Positions 35,108-44,195 of a stretch of 64,000 nt of DNA are shown piece by piece (the stretch's first letter is position 1; each line of letters begins with the position of its first letter). The position numbers were made by a program, and so were the translations under genes. Source of the stretch: a virus; the IMG/VR virus record IMGVR_UViG_3300032214_000986, positions 56,085-120,084 of that record; one strand, given 5' to 3'. The notes under the pieces are model-generated. The model was not told where the DNA came from. It saw only the letters and a list, made by a program, of their open reading frames with translations, and ran no database searches.

Positions 35108-37339
35108 TTATCGGGTGATTATCAAGTTACCTTTGATTTCTTTTCTTAAACCTGTTTTAGGATGACCAAAAGAGACTACCCAATTATATGAACCGTCAGG
35201 ACACATTACATTATTGTATGTACCGTCCCAATATGAGGTGTGACTATAGGTCTCCCATATTATTTCACCCCATCTATTATAAATTTTCATATTGAAGTCA
35301 TTAGGGTCAAATCCTGCAGTGAATACCATTCTGAAAGTTTGATTATGTTCGTCACCATTGGGTGTAAATGTATTAGGTATGTAAATTAGTTCTTCAGGAC
35401 AAAGGTCTATGGTTACGTTAAAATCTTCAGGGAATGACACACAACCATTTTCCCATCTTACGACTTCAAATTCAAACATACCTTCTTCGTCCCAAGTGAT
35501 ATTAATTGTTGGTCCTTGTAATGTATCGCCAAAGACATACCATTCATTATAACCACCATTAGGGGAAATTGCTTCATATAAATCAATGATACTATCACCC
35601 TCACATAATTCGTGATATTCATACGAAACATTAGGTCTTCCATCGATAACAGGGGTTAACGATGGTCGTGGGTAAACTTGTACGTTTATATTTGTGTCGA
35701 ATATACATCCCGATTGTGAATAAACATAATTAATATTATCGAGACCAACAAAACCATTATCAGGACAATATTGGTCATTCCAAACATTGTTACCCGATAA
35801 CACACCACCTGAAGGAGTTACAGTTATCGGTAAACATCCATCATACTCACAGTAAGGACCCATAGGGTCTATTATTGGTAGTATGTTTAAAACGTCAATC
35901 GTAAATGTTTCCGTTTGACTTAAACACCCATTAATATTCTCACCATAAACTGATAGCATATTATTGTAGTTCCCACCAACAACTCCAGTCACATCTAAAT
36001 TAATAGTATCATTACCTTGACCCGATGTTATATTACCATTTGTCGTTGACCAATTATATACTAGGTTAGGTATTGGACTTGATATATTAAATTGATTCGT
36101 TGTAGAATTAAAACATAATATACTTGTACCAATAATTGGATTAATAATAACAGGTTGTGGGTCTACTAATGTTGCAACGGAAGTTACTGTACATCCAGCA
36201 CCGTCTGTTATTGTAAATGGGTATGAACCTTCACATAACCCCATTTGATTAAATGATGGAGGTTGACCACCATTCCAAGAGATTGTTTGAACACCAGTAC
36301 CCCCTTGTGGGATTATGTCAACAATACCATCACAGTAGTTATCACACGTCGGATTTACAAGATTTATAATTGGTGGTGGTAAGTTCGGTGGTCCAGGCAA
36401 TACAAATACCGTATCGGGACCTAATCCCGCACTTGCATTACAAGTCGACCATCCCGTATTACAAATAGGATAAACAAAATGACAGGTATAATTTGCACCT
36501 GCCGCTGGTGGGGTTACTGTTATGGTCGGACCGGTACCAATTGGGTTTGGATTACCAACCTGATACCATGTTAGGGTAGGGGTAACCACAGGACCACTCG
36601 GTGTCCATCTATACGCTTCGTTTTGTGTTGTCCAAGCAGTTGAGTTTCTTCCTGGCGAAGCAATACCAATAGTACCTAACGAATTATGTATACCCTGCGT
36701 TGCAGTCCCACCTTGCCATTGTAAACAAGCCGGTTTATTTTGAATGTGGTTTTCAATATAATTTGTTGATTCGTAAATTACAATATGAAATGTTCCAAAA
36801 TTAGAAGTACAAGAGAACATTGGCATGTTTGTCCAACTAACAACTAACTTTCTACACGGAGCAACCCCTTGTACTTGATATCTGATTTGTCCACCTAAAC
36901 CAGGGTGCCAATCTTGCCAAGGCCCCATAATACAGTTTTTAGGTACCAAAGCATTTCCTGTTGGGATTGGTTGTGATGTAAATGTTGTTGGTTGTCCTGC
37001 TGAGAATGAAATCCAACCATTTGAACCTATATAGAATTGCGTATATGTTGTCCCAAAAAAACAAAAGTTAAACCCTATTTGAAAAGGTCCCTGTTGTGAA
37101 TCATCAGTCATGAATAACTGATTACCCGTATTGGTCTGATTTACGAATGGAATATTTGTAACACCGTAATTTGTTGTTTGATTGGGGTTAGGACCTCCAG
37201 GACCACACTGACTTAAGTCAGCAGTTAGGGTAGTAGACCCCACACCACAAGGTAATAATTGATTGGGTCCTAGATATGGACAATATTGAGAATAACTATA
37301 AAAAGTTATTAAAATAAAAAGATAACGTAGTAATTTCAT
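35108..37339 (-). CDS. Secreted protein with SprB-like repeat and gliding-motility/T9SS C-terminal domain
   Basis: 743 residues. A signal peptide starts it (LLRYLFILITFYSYSQ). A SprB-like repeat is visible around 340-400 (CDGIVDIIPQGGTG... GLCEGSYPFTITDGAGC). The last 90 residues are a textbook gliding motility-associated C-terminal domain: YIPNTFTPNGDEHNQTF, IYNRWGEIIWET, WDGTYNN and a final GNLIITR. In Bacteroidota this domain directs export by the type IX secretion system and cell-surface attachment. In a phage it could be a virion decoration, or a protein expressed on the infected host. TATTTAT box 14 nt before ATG suggests late expression. Confidence 0.8.
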   Translation of the reverse strand: MKLLRYLFILITFYSYSQYCPYLGPNQLLPCGVGSTTLTADLSQCGPGGPNPNQTTNYGVTNIPFVNQTNTGNQLFMTDDSQQGPFQIGFNFCFFGTTYTQFYIGSNGWISFSAGQPTTFTSQPIPTGNALVPKNCIMGPWQDWHPGLGGQIRYQVQGVAPCRKLVVSWTNMPMFSCTSNFGTFHIVIYESTNYIENHIQNKPACLQWQGGTATQGIHNSLGTIGIASPGRNSTAWTTQNEAYRWTPSGPVVTPTLTWYQVGNPNPIGTGPTITVTPPAAGANYTCHFVYPICNTGWSTCNASAGLGPDTVFVLPGPPNLPPPIINLVNPTCDNYCDGIVDIIPQGGTGVQTISWNGGQPPSFNQMGLCEGSYPFTITDGAGCTVTSVATLVDPQPVIINPIIGTSILCFNSTTNQFNISSPIPNLVYNWSTTNGNITSGQGNDTINLDVTGVVGGNYNNMLSVYGENINGCLSQTETFTIDVLNILPIIDPMGPYCEYDGCLPITVTPSGGVLSGNNVWNDQYCPDNGFVGLDNINYVYSQSGCIFDTNINVQVYPRPSLTPVIDGRPNVSYEYHELCEGDSIIDLYEAISPNGGYNEWYVFGDTLQGPTINITWDEEGMFEFEVVRWENGCVSFPEDFNVTIDLCPEELIYIPNTFTPNGDEHNQTFRMVFTAGFDPNDFNMKIYNRWGEIIWETYSHTSYWDGTYNNVMCPDGSYNWVVSFGHPKTGLRKEIKGNLIITR

Positions 37340-37353
37340 ATGATTTTTTATTA

Positions 37354-37360
37354 ATAAATA
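37354..37360 (-). promoter_or_regulatory. TATTTAT box for the gliding-type protein
   Basis: Coding strand CTATTTATTAATAAA; gap 14 nt to the ATG at 37339. Confidence 0.5.
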
Positions 37361-37438
37361 GTAAAAATATATGATATATCAAACCACCAGGATAGTATAA
37401 TTTTCAAAGGGGGTTGTTTAATTATTATTAAACCATGA

Positions 37439-37445
37439 TATTTAT
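37439..37445 (+). promoter_or_regulatory. TATTTAT box for the NlpC/P60 gene
   Basis: ATATTTATTATT then ATG at 37450; gap 4 nt. It shows that the ATG at 37435, inside the element, is not the start. Confidence 0.6.
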
Positions 37446-37449
37446 TATT

Positions 37450-38022
37450 ATGTCTAAAATATCACTGTTAAAAAATCTATCAGACTTACTTGTAGAACAA
37501 GGAGGTAAGTATGGTGAAATGATTGATCCGTCAACAGGAAAAAAGGTTGGAGATGCTATCGGGTCTTTAGATTTAACAGACCCATCAAATGTAACTAAAA
37601 GAACACCTAAAAATTTAAAATATAGTGAGACGGGTCAGTCAATAGTGGATGCTGCCGTAACCCAATTAGGTAAACCTTATAGTTGGGGTGATGAAACACC
37701 TGAAGAAGGATTTGATTGTAGTGGGTTAGTTACTTGGGCTTATAATCAGGCAGGTGTAACCATACCAAGAGGAACGGCAGAAAGTTTACGAAACCAAGCA
37801 AAGGTTGTTGATAAAAGCGAAGTTGTTCCAGGTGATATGATATTTTTTGATAATGGACCGAGTAGGGCAGGTGCTGACCACATAGGTATAGTCCACTCAA
37901 TTGATGGTGAAAAAATAAATATGATACACTCAGAAAGTACCGCAACGGGAGTTAAGATAACTAACGATATTTTAAACGGTTATTATGGCGGTACGTTTAT
38001 GAATTTCGGAAGAATAGAGTAA
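37450..38022 (+). CDS. Leader-bearing NlpC/P60 peptidase
   Basis: 190 residues from ATG 37450. The leader (SLLKNLSDLLVE) ends at 16. The NlpC/P60 domain covers about 65-190: GKPYSWG, EEGFDCSGLVTWAYNQAG with catalytic Cys90, VVPGDMIFF, and DHIGIVHSI with catalytic His144. These enzymes cut the D-Glu / diamino acid bond of wall peptides. With a leader it could be virion-borne and help local wall opening during infection; this is inference. Confidence 0.85.
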   Translation: MSKISLLKNLSDLLVEQGGKYGEMIDPSTGKKVGDAIGSLDLTDPSNVTKRTPKNLKYSETGQSIVDAAVTQLGKPYSWGDETPEEGFDCSGLVTWAYNQAGVTIPRGTAESLRNQAKVVDKSEVVPGDMIFFDNGPSRAGADHIGIVHSIDGEKINMIHSESTATGVKITNDILNGYYGGTFMNFGRIE

Positions 38023-38025
38023 AAA

Positions 38026-38051
38026 AAACCTAATCTTCGGATGGGGGTTTT
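38026..38051 (+). terminator. Terminator after the NlpC/P60 gene
   Basis: AACCTAATC TTCG GATGGGGGTT stem (imperfect) followed by T residues. Confidence 0.5.
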
Positions 38052-38103
38052 TATGTGGTAAAATTATAGATTAGTGTTGTATGAATATTATATTTTAGAG
38101 CAT

Positions 38104-38132
38104 AAAAAAACCGTGACTTACGCCACGGTTCA
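38104..38132 (-). terminator. Terminator after the 154-residue leader gene
   Basis: Arms AACCGTG / CACGGTT, followed on the minus strand by seven T. Confidence 0.75.
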
Positions 38133-38151
38133 TCGCTCAGGTGATACGCCT

Positions 38152-38616
38152 TTATTTTAAAAAACGTAATTTATATAATGTTGAGTTTATTAATTCACAA
38201 ACAGTATCAATTTGGTTTTGAATGTATGAGTCATCACAACAATCCCTTAAATCCTCAACTTTACCACAAAGATCTTGTAAATATTTAATAGTTGATTCAG
38301 TACTTTTATATCCCTCAATGTCGTAAGATTTGTATCCATTTAAAATTCCGTATTTTCCTTGGAATGATTCAACTAACCCATCAATGATATCTCCTATACC
38401 GTTGTAATACCCATTTAATGCCATGTGTTCAGGGTATGAATTTGTTTGTAAATGTAATGTATGTACTTGTGTTCTTGAATGAAGTAGTAATGACATCATT
38501 TCTGTAAATTTACCATTTCCTGATGGTTTTTTATCCATCTCTTTTTCTTCTTCTTGTTCGGAGACCAATGAAGATGAACTGAAACCTTTTTTAATTAATT
38601 CTTTTTTAGTTATCAT
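38152..38616 (-). CDS. Leader-bearing helical protein
   Basis: 154 residues. The leader (ELIKKGFSSSSLVSE) ends at 20. The rest looks like a four-helix bundle with His and Cys (LLLHSRTQVHTLHLQTNSY, EHMALNGYYNGIGD, DLCGKVEDLRDCCDD). The His/Asp-containing helices with a GYY segment recall Dps/ferritin-like or DNA-protection bundles, but this is only a resemblance. TATTTAT box 18 nt upstream. Confidence 0.5.
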   Translation of the reverse strand: MITKKELIKKGFSSSSLVSEQEEEKEMDKKPSGNGKFTEMMSLLLHSRTQVHTLHLQTNSYPEHMALNGYYNGIGDIIDGLVESFQGKYGILNGYKSYDIEGYKSTESTIKYLQDLCGKVEDLRDCCDDSYIQNQIDTVCELINSTLYKLRFLK

Positions 38617-38634
38617 CTTTTTATTTTTTAATAT

Positions 38635-38641
38635 ATAAATA
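38635..38641 (-). promoter_or_regulatory. TATTTAT box for the helical leader gene
   Basis: Coding strand ATATTTATATATTAAA; gap 18 nt to the ATG at 38616. Confidence 0.5.
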
Positions 38642-38643
38642 TC

Positions 38644-39198
38644 TTAATTATCGCTTAATTCAGGAATAATCACTTCTTCAACAAAATAATCAACCTCATC
38701 TTCTAAATTACCAAGTTCACTATTTAGATATCTATGTGTTTTTGGTTCGAATTTAGATGAAATCTGCGTGTTATCATAAGTTTCGTAATCACCAGTATCC
38801 TCAACAAAGTCTAAAAGAGCTAAAGAACCATCTTTTTCAGCAACAATACAACCAACCCATTCAGTATCATTCCATTTAACCACACCGAAGTATAATTCTA
38901 CATCATTTTCTATCTCTTCATAGTCAAATTGGAAAGTAAACTCACTACCATCTTGTAATGTACGGGTCCATTTTTCACCTGTTTTACCCTCAAAATCGGT
39001 GTTTTTAGGGGTGTTTTGGGGGGTAAATTCACCCTTTTTACCACTATTTAACCATTCAGAATACGATTTTAGGGTCATTTTTTCCTCATTTTCAAGGTTT
39101 TCGTACCCAATTTCGTTCATTTTATCCAAAATTTGGTCTATTTCTTGGGTATTTTCAACCAAAAAACGGTATTGTGACTCTGTAATTATGATTTTCAT
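38644..39198 (-). CDS. Leader-bearing protein, IITESQ type
   Basis: 184 residues. The leader IITESQYRFLVE ends at 15. A helical, Lys/Glu-rich segment follows, then a beta-rich part (SEFTFQFDYEEIENDVELYFGVVKWND) and an acidic end. No family recognised. Box 4 nt before the ATG; divergent from the UvrC-like gene. Confidence 0.5.
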   Translation of the reverse strand: MKIIITESQYRFLVENTQEIDQILDKMNEIGYENLENEEKMTLKSYSEWLNSGKKGEFTPQNTPKNTDFEGKTGEKWTRTLQDGSEFTFQFDYEEIENDVELYFGVVKWNDTEWVGCIVAEKDGSLALLDFVEDTGDYETYDNTQISSKFEPKTHRYLNSELGNLEDEVDYFVEEVIIPELSDN

Positions 39199-39202
39199 AC
39201 TA

Positions 39203-39209
39203 ATAAATA
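39203..39209 (-). promoter_or_regulatory. TATTTAT box for the IITESQ gene
   Basis: Coding strand CTATTTATTAGT then ATG at 39198; gap 4 nt. Confidence 0.55.
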
Positions 39210-39219
39210 GTCTTTTTTG

Positions 39220-39250
39220 TTGGTTTTTACTGTAAAAATGAGTATTTTAG
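39220..39250 (+). promoter_or_regulatory. Host-type promoter of the UvrC-like gene
   Basis: TTG (39220-39222), 20-nt spacer, TATTTTAG (39243-39250), one mismatch from TAnnTTTG; the ATG follows after 5 nt. Confidence 0.4.
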
Positions 39251-39255
39251 CTTAA

Positions 39256-40530
39256 ATGTTAGTAGAAAAACTCAAAAATATCCCAAAAAGTAGTGGTTGT
39301 TACCTTTTTAAAGACAAAAAAGGTCAAATTATCTATGTTGGTAAGTCAAAATACCTCCCAAATAGGGTAAAATCGTACTTTTCTAACAAAAATCACTCAA
39401 CAAAGACCAAAATATTGGTAGAAAACGTTGTAGATGTTGATTTTTTGACCACTTTAGACGAAAATTCAGCATTAATTCTTGAAAATGACCTTATTAAGAC
39501 CCATAATCCTAAATTTAACATCAAATTAAAGGACGATCGGTCAAAAAAATGGTATTTAACCCTTACAAATGACAATTTTCCTCGTTTAGTGGTAAAAAAT
39601 GACACAACTTTAGACTCTGAACCATTAATTGAGGTACCAAGTAGTAGTTTATGTCATGAAATGTATGATTTATTACACGATATATTCAATTTACGGTCCT
39701 GTTCTTATGAATTAACCCCCGAAAACATTGAAAATGATAAGTTTAAGGTCTGTTTAGAGTATCATATGGGTAGGTGTGATGCTCCTTGTGTGTCAAATAT
39801 TAACAAATTTATCTATCGTGAGGTTATATCTGACCTAAAACAGGTAATTTTATTCAATTTTGACCAACTTAGGGGTAAATTAACCCGTAAAATGAACGCA
39901 TTTAGTAAAAATATGGAGTTTGAACAGGCAAATACCATTAAATTTAGGTTAAATGCTCTTGATAAGTATGAAAAATGTGTAGAATCGTCAAGAATTGGTG
40001 GTTATTTAGTGATTGCGGACGAGTTTAAGACCACTTATGGGTTAAAAAACACCCCAATTGACATAGAAATGTACGATAATTCACATATTATGGGTGATTG
40101 TCAGGTATCTGCCCTTGTTAGGTACACAAATGGTAAGAAAAACACATCAGAATACCGTAAATTTAACATTAAAACGGTAGATGGTCCTGACGATTATGCG
40201 TCTTTTGATGAGGTTTTACGTAGAAGGTTTACAAGATTATTAAAAGAACGTAAAAAACTACCTGATATGGTAGTGATTGATGGCGGTAAAGGACAATTAG
40301 GGGTAGTAAAGAAGGTTTTTGAGGAACTTTCACTACTTAATAGGGTAGATTTGTTATCAATTGGTAAAAATTCGTCTCACAAGTCAGATATTATCCATTT
40401 TTGTGACGGAAATAGTGTAAAATTTGAAAAATCTAAGTTTTTTAACCTACTTGGGTCTATTCAAGACGAGGTTCACAGGTTTGTTATTACATTTCACCGT
40501 AAAAAACGTTCAAAATCAATGTTTTTATAA
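39256..40530 (+). CDS. UvrC-like nuclease without the C-terminal HhH domain
   Basis: 424 residues against about 600 for bacterial UvrC. The GIY-YIG domain is at 10-90 (GCYLFKDKKGQIIYVGKSKYL; catalytic Tyr, Arg and ENDLIKTHNPKFNI with the Glu/Asn region). CRxxY-like Cys (MGRCDAPC) near 175 matches the cysteine cluster. A UVR/UvrB-binding motif spans about 205-245 (FSKNMEFEQANTIKFRLNAL). The RNase H-like endonuclease part has MYDNSH, MVVIDGGKGQL and DEVHRFVITFHR. All catalytic blocks seem present, only the HhH pair is missing. It could make incisions with host UvrB, or degrade host DNA; neither is shown. Ends at a bidirectional terminator. Confidence 0.85.
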   Translation: MLVEKLKNIPKSSGCYLFKDKKGQIIYVGKSKYLPNRVKSYFSNKNHSTKTKILVENVVDVDFLTTLDENSALILENDLIKTHNPKFNIKLKDDRSKKWYLTLTNDNFPRLVVKNDTTLDSEPLIEVPSSSLCHEMYDLLHDIFNLRSCSYELTPENIENDKFKVCLEYHMGRCDAPCVSNINKFIYREVISDLKQVILFNFDQLRGKLTRKMNAFSKNMEFEQANTIKFRLNALDKYEKCVESSRIGGYLVIADEFKTTYGLKNTPIDIEMYDNSHIMGDCQVSALVRYTNGKKNTSEYRKFNIKTVDGPDDYASFDEVLRRRFTRLLKERKKLPDMVVIDGGKGQLGVVKKVFEELSLLNRVDLLSIGKNSSHKSDIIHFCDGNSVKFEKSKFFNLLGSIQDEVHRFVITFHRKKRSKSMFL

Positions 40531-40534
40531 TAAA

Positions 40535-40564
40535 AAACCCCATATGATTAATTCAAATGGGGTT
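40535..40564. terminator. Bidirectional terminator
   Basis: Arms AAACCCCAT / ATGGGGTTT between convergent genes. Confidence 0.8.
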
Positions 40565-40585
40565 TCAGTTAGATTTATTGATGTA

Positions 40586-40879
40586 TTAGTCTTCAGGAAA
40601 GATACTACTTTTAACTCTGACACCTTTTGGTAATTCAAAATCAGTTCTTCTTGTTCTTTCTTGTCTTTTATATCTTTCAACAGGGAATTCACTATTTAAT
40701 TTGTTTAATTCAACAATATAGTCTGTCCCATGTTCATTTATTCTATTAATTACGTCATCAACCAACTCAGTTCTTTCAGATGCTGATATTCCGGTTACGA
40801 AATCTTCATTTTCATTAACAATATTTTTAACAATTCTGTTAATTTCCGTTTCTGTGATTCTTTTTATCATTTTTTTCAT
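40586..40879 (-). CDS. Leader-bearing small protein, LTESEL type
   Basis: 97 residues. The leader (RITETEINRIVKNIVNE) ends at 23. The remaining 74 residues contain a helix (SERTELVDDVINRINEHG) and a basic, Arg-rich segment (RYKRQERTRRTDF). Unknown. It starts 2 nt after the stop of the 426-residue gene. Confidence 0.5.
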   Translation of the reverse strand: MKKMIKRITETEINRIVKNIVNENEDFVTGISASERTELVDDVINRINEHGTDYIVELNKLNSEFPVERYKRQERTRRTDFELPKGVRVKSSIFPED

Positions 40880-40881
40880 TT

Positions 40882-42162
40882 TTATAATCCTAAATCCGAT
40901 AAATCGATGTCGTCATAATTATCATCATCTTCATCTGGTAATGCTTCTTTGTAAGCTTGTTTTTTTAAGTCATTTATGATACCATCAACCAATCTTTCAA
41001 TGAATTGTCTACCTTTAGGGTCATCATTCATTATTAATTGTGCAATTTTAAAGAATTCTTTAGCGTCAAGTGCCGAAAATCGCATAAACAAGTAGTGTTG
41101 GATGTGTTTTTTATCTTCATCAAACAATTCCATAGGATAGGTAGACGTAAACTTCTCCCAAAAGATAGGACCAAGTCTTGAATCCCATATTTCCGCTGGT
41201 AATGTATCTTCAGCATTTAAAATCATCTCTTGTTGTTTTGGATCATCAGGTAAACCGTGAGTTCCAAAGATTTCATACACACCTTTAACTAATTCGTGAA
41301 CCAATAATGGGAATGTTACCGCCTTTGCCTTAACTGTTGGTGGGTCTGTTTCTTCATCAACCTCTGATTGACCCATTTGACCACCGCCACCACCGGCCAT
41401 ACCTTCCATATCAGGGAAAATCCAATAAGCATGTTCCATTAATGCTTGTGATACACCATAAAGATTCAATAATCTTGGGTCCATATCGTTAAGTTCGTTA
41501 GAAACTAAAACATACATATGTCCTCCCTTAAACGCGGCCCCTTGGATGAGTGAATTAATGAATCTTCTTTTAGATCTTTCTAAATTAAAAGTTTCCATGT
41601 CACCCATAAACTCCTCAACTTCTTCTTCTGATGGTAATTCAGGTTCAGATTGCATCCCTTCGGCAGCACCCATCGGTTGCATTACAAGTTCAGCTTTGAA
41701 TTGCATCGCACCTTCAGGAATACCCATCTCTTCTTGAACAAGTTTAATCGCTAGTTGCTCCAATTCTTCTTTGTGTCTCATTTGAATACCGACAATTTGT
41801 TGCATAGACTGCATAACAGTCATCATCAATTGCATAAGTGGGTTACCCCCTTGAATAACTTGTGTGTTACCCATGTATCTTCTTACTTTCTCTACTGAAT
41901 CTTTAAATCTTTTAGATGAAATCAATTCAATAAAGTCTCTATCCATTTTTGGGATAGCAGGGAAGTTATGGTAAGGAGTTTCTTTACCTGTGATTTTTCT
42001 TTCGATACCCGGTTCCATTCTTTCAGGTCCTTCATAATCTATAGGAGCTTCATTAAGTTTGGAATTAATGGTTGCCAATCTGTCCATCTCATTATCTGAC
42101 AGACCTTCAAGAACAAGTTTTGCTCTTAATAGATTTTTTTCTTCTAATAGATGTTTTTTCAT
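40882..42162 (-). CDS. Leader-bearing protein, likely abundant structural protein
   Basis: 426 residues. The N-terminal helix is longer than in other leaders; the best [ILV]xE end is NSKLNE at 38. The core has Met-rich helices (LMQLMMTVMQSMQQIVGIQM), an acidic linker (ELPSEEEVEEFMGDMETF), then FNLERSKRRFINSLIQGAAFKGGHMYVLVSNEL and a Gly-rich loop (MAGGGGGQMGQ). The C-terminus is acidic (DEDDDNYDDIDLSDLGL). No family recognised; a capsid or connector-associated role is possible. Coupled to the gene before it by TAATG. Confidence 0.5.
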   Translation of the reverse strand: MKKHLLEEKNLLRAKLVLEGLSDNEMDRLATINSKLNEAPIDYEGPERMEPGIERKITGKETPYHNFPAIPKMDRDFIELISSKRFKDSVEKVRRYMGNTQVIQGGNPLMQLMMTVMQSMQQIVGIQMRHKEELEQLAIKLVQEEMGIPEGAMQFKAELVMQPMGAAEGMQSEPELPSEEEVEEFMGDMETFNLERSKRRFINSLIQGAAFKGGHMYVLVSNELNDMDPRLLNLYGVSQALMEHAYWIFPDMEGMAGGGGGQMGQSEVDEETDPPTVKAKAVTFPLLVHELVKGVYEIFGTHGLPDDPKQQEMILNAEDTLPAEIWDSRLGPIFWEKFTSTYPMELFDEDKKHIQHYLFMRFSALDAKEFFKIAQLIMNDDPKGRQFIERLVDGIINDLKKQAYKEALPDEDDDNYDDIDLSDLGL

Positions 42163-42524
42163 TATTCCTCTCCCATTTCAATTCCTAATTCATCAAAAGA
42201 TAACCAATTAGGTAATCCACTTTCATCCTCAGCTTTAGGGTTCTTCTTAGGTCCTGGTTTTGGACTATAAGGTGTACCAGGTTTTTTAGGTTTTGTTGGT
42301 GTATCGACATCAGGTCTTACTTGTGGTTTTATAGTGGTATCACCAAATTCCACATCATCCATATCCTCAATGTCTAATACGTCCATATCTGCATCCGTAT
42401 TTAAGTCTATCATATCCATGTCTTCTTCGACAGGTCTATTCTCTTGTTCTGAAATAACTTTCCCAGCCTTATAACCAAAAAGGTACTTCATTTCTTGTAA
42501 TTCTTGTTTAATCTTGTTGTCCAT
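42162..42524 (-). CDS. Leader-bearing disordered protein
   Basis: 120 residues. The leader (ELQEMKYLFGYKAGKVISE) ends at 26. Next come an acidic region (EDMDMIDLNTDADMDVLDIED) and a Pro/Lys-rich linker (TPTKPKKPGTPYSPKPGPKK). First gene of a three-gene operon with TAATG coupling to the 426-residue protein; it may work with it. Confidence 0.5.
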   Translation of the reverse strand: MDNKIKQELQEMKYLFGYKAGKVISEQENRPVEEDMDMIDLNTDADMDVLDIEDMDDVEFGDTTIKPQVRPDVDTPTKPKKPGTPYSPKPGPKKNPKAEDESGLPNWLSFDELGIEMGEE

Positions 42525-42537
42525 AATAATTTATTTA

Positions 42538-42544
42538 ATAAATA
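42538..42544 (-). promoter_or_regulatory. TATTTAT box of the three-gene structural operon
   Basis: Coding strand ATATTTATTAAATAAA; gap 13 nt to the ATG at 42524. Confidence 0.5.
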
Positions 42545-42549
42545 TCTGT

Positions 42550-43713
42550 TTATAATTTTAAATCATCAAGAGATGTCAAATCATTAGACACCCCATCTAT
42601 CTTTGATAACGTTTCAATACTATCTTTAATGTAATTTGTTTTAGGGTCCTTAGATGCTTTCAACACAACCACAGTAGGGTAGGTATCAATATTCAAAGGT
42701 TCCGATGCCGCCATATAATGGTCTTCGTTACTTCTATCAACTTGGTAATATAATGGTAAGTATTTGGACGAATTTAATACATCAACGTTATTCTTTGATG
42801 AGTTTAATTTGTTTAACGTTTCTTTGGTGTTGTCATCACTATTTAAACCTACTAATAAAAATATATTTCTATCAAAATCCCAAGACCTTTGTAATGCCTC
42901 CTTAAAAGGGATATCTTCAAATTCAATTTTACTTTCAGTTTCTGGTGTGATTTCGTTATTCGACATCATCAAATCTAAAATAAATTTTTCAAATCCTTCT
43001 TTAGTAATTTTAACAACAACATAATTATTGTTCATAATATTTTTATTACAAACTATTTCATAATCCAATTTATTTTTAATATCAGCAACTGCGTCCGTAA
43101 TTTCTTCAAGATTGGCATTTACATCTTCATTAGTTTTAAAGTATTCTAAAACTGCGGACTGTAATGCCATAATTACCGGTTTGGATAATGTCAAATTGTT
43201 AGGGTCCCACGATGAAACATCCATAGGTCCTTCTCCATATCCATAATATTCGTCTTCGGTAGATTTAAAATCCCCACATGGGTTAAGTTCAGATGAGGTT
43301 GGTTTATTAATAACTTCATCTTTAGGTGTTAACACCAAATCTCCCACATTGGTTTCAACGTTAAGTTTAATTGTTTTTAATTTTTTTTCTAATTTCTTAA
43401 AAGACCCAAATTCAGGAATAGTAATTAAAATGTTTGATGTAACATTTAAATTTCCAAATTTAAATTTACCTTCCGAATCTGTTTTTGTGGTATTTTGTTC
43501 CTTCACTAAATACCCGTTCTCTATTGTTGATAGTATAACCTCAACATCCTCTACAGGGGTTTTACTCTCACTATAATTAAGGATATCCGCAGACATAACA
43601 TAATCAGAAACCACCTTACCAACAATTGACGTTGTGGTTTCCTCATTAATTAAACCATACAAAGATAAAATTCTTTGTTTATCATTTTCCGTTATAATAA
43701 ATTGTCTACCCAT
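42550..43713 (-). CDS. Leader-bearing protein with a carboxypeptidase-regulatory-like and a thioredoxin-like part
   Basis: 387 residues. The leader (IITENDKQRILSLYGLINE) ends at 24. Residues about 30-125 look like a regulatory beta-sandwich (VEDVEVILSTIENGYLV... TDSEGKFKFGNLNV). The last 130 residues (NIFLLVGLNSDDNTKETLNKLNSS... DTYPTVVVLKAS) follow a thioredoxin-like plan with cis-Pro context YPTVVVL, but no CxxC is visible, so redox activity is unlikely. It starts 2 nt after the stop of the gene before it. Confidence 0.5.
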   Translation of the reverse strand: MGRQFIITENDKQRILSLYGLINEETTTSIVGKVVSDYVMSADILNYSESKTPVEDVEVILSTIENGYLVKEQNTTKTDSEGKFKFGNLNVTSNILITIPEFGSFKKLEKKLKTIKLNVETNVGDLVLTPKDEVINKPTSSELNPCGDFKSTEDEYYGYGEGPMDVSSWDPNNLTLSKPVIMALQSAVLEYFKTNEDVNANLEEITDAVADIKNKLDYEIVCNKNIMNNNYVVVKITKEGFEKFILDLMMSNNEITPETESKIEFEDIPFKEALQRSWDFDRNIFLLVGLNSDDNTKETLNKLNSSKNNVDVLNSSKYLPLYYQVDRSNEDHYMAASEPLNIDTYPTVVVLKASKDPKTNYIKDSIETLSKIDGVSNDLTSLDDLKL

Positions 43714-43715
43714 TT

Positions 43716-44195
43716 CTATTTAATCAGTTGTATATCATCTATGTTATCTTCATTTACTTCACTGTCATAGATATCTTCACCAATAATTCTACCATCCCAA
43801 TAATCATATTCACCAGTATTTCTCATACTATAAATGATGTTTTCCGTTAATGGTATATATGATGAAATTTCATTAAGATATTTAGTGGTTTTATAAATTA
43901 CCATATCTTCTGAATGTATAACATTATATTTTTTTAATTCAGGTTTAACAAGTCTAACATCCATATTAGAATAATCAGGATTATCTAAATATAATGAAAT
44001 AAAAAATCCCCATTCTTCAGATCCCGCATTATCAATACCAAAGTATTTTAAAATATCGTTAATAATTTCAACAACATCACCTTCATAAAGATCATAACTA
44101 TCTAAGTCTATTTCAATATCATTCTCTTCAAATCTTTCATGCATAGATGTTAATACCATTCTTAACACCCCATCTGATAAATTATTAAACAACAT
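43716..44195 (-). CDS. Unknown acidic protein
   Basis: 159 residues, Asp/Glu-rich, no leader and no recognised family. Helix LSDGVLRMVLTSMHERFEE begins it; the middle (EEWGFFISLYLDNPDYSNMDVRLV) looks beta-rich. TATTTAT box 17 nt upstream; cotranscribed with the 387-residue gene. Confidence 0.5.
   Translation of the reverse strand: MLFNNLSDGVLRMVLTSMHERFEENDIEIDLDSYDLYEGDVVEIINDILKYFGIDNAGSEEWGFFISLYLDNPDYSNMDVRLVKPELKKYNVIHSEDMVIYKTTKYLNEISSYIPLTENIIYSMRNTGEYDYWDGRIIGEDIYDSEVNEDNIDDIQLIK

Noticed and set aside
37435-37449. ATG at 37435 as start of the NlpC/P60 gene
   Set aside because: It would place the TATTTAT box inside the gene and add residues before the leader.
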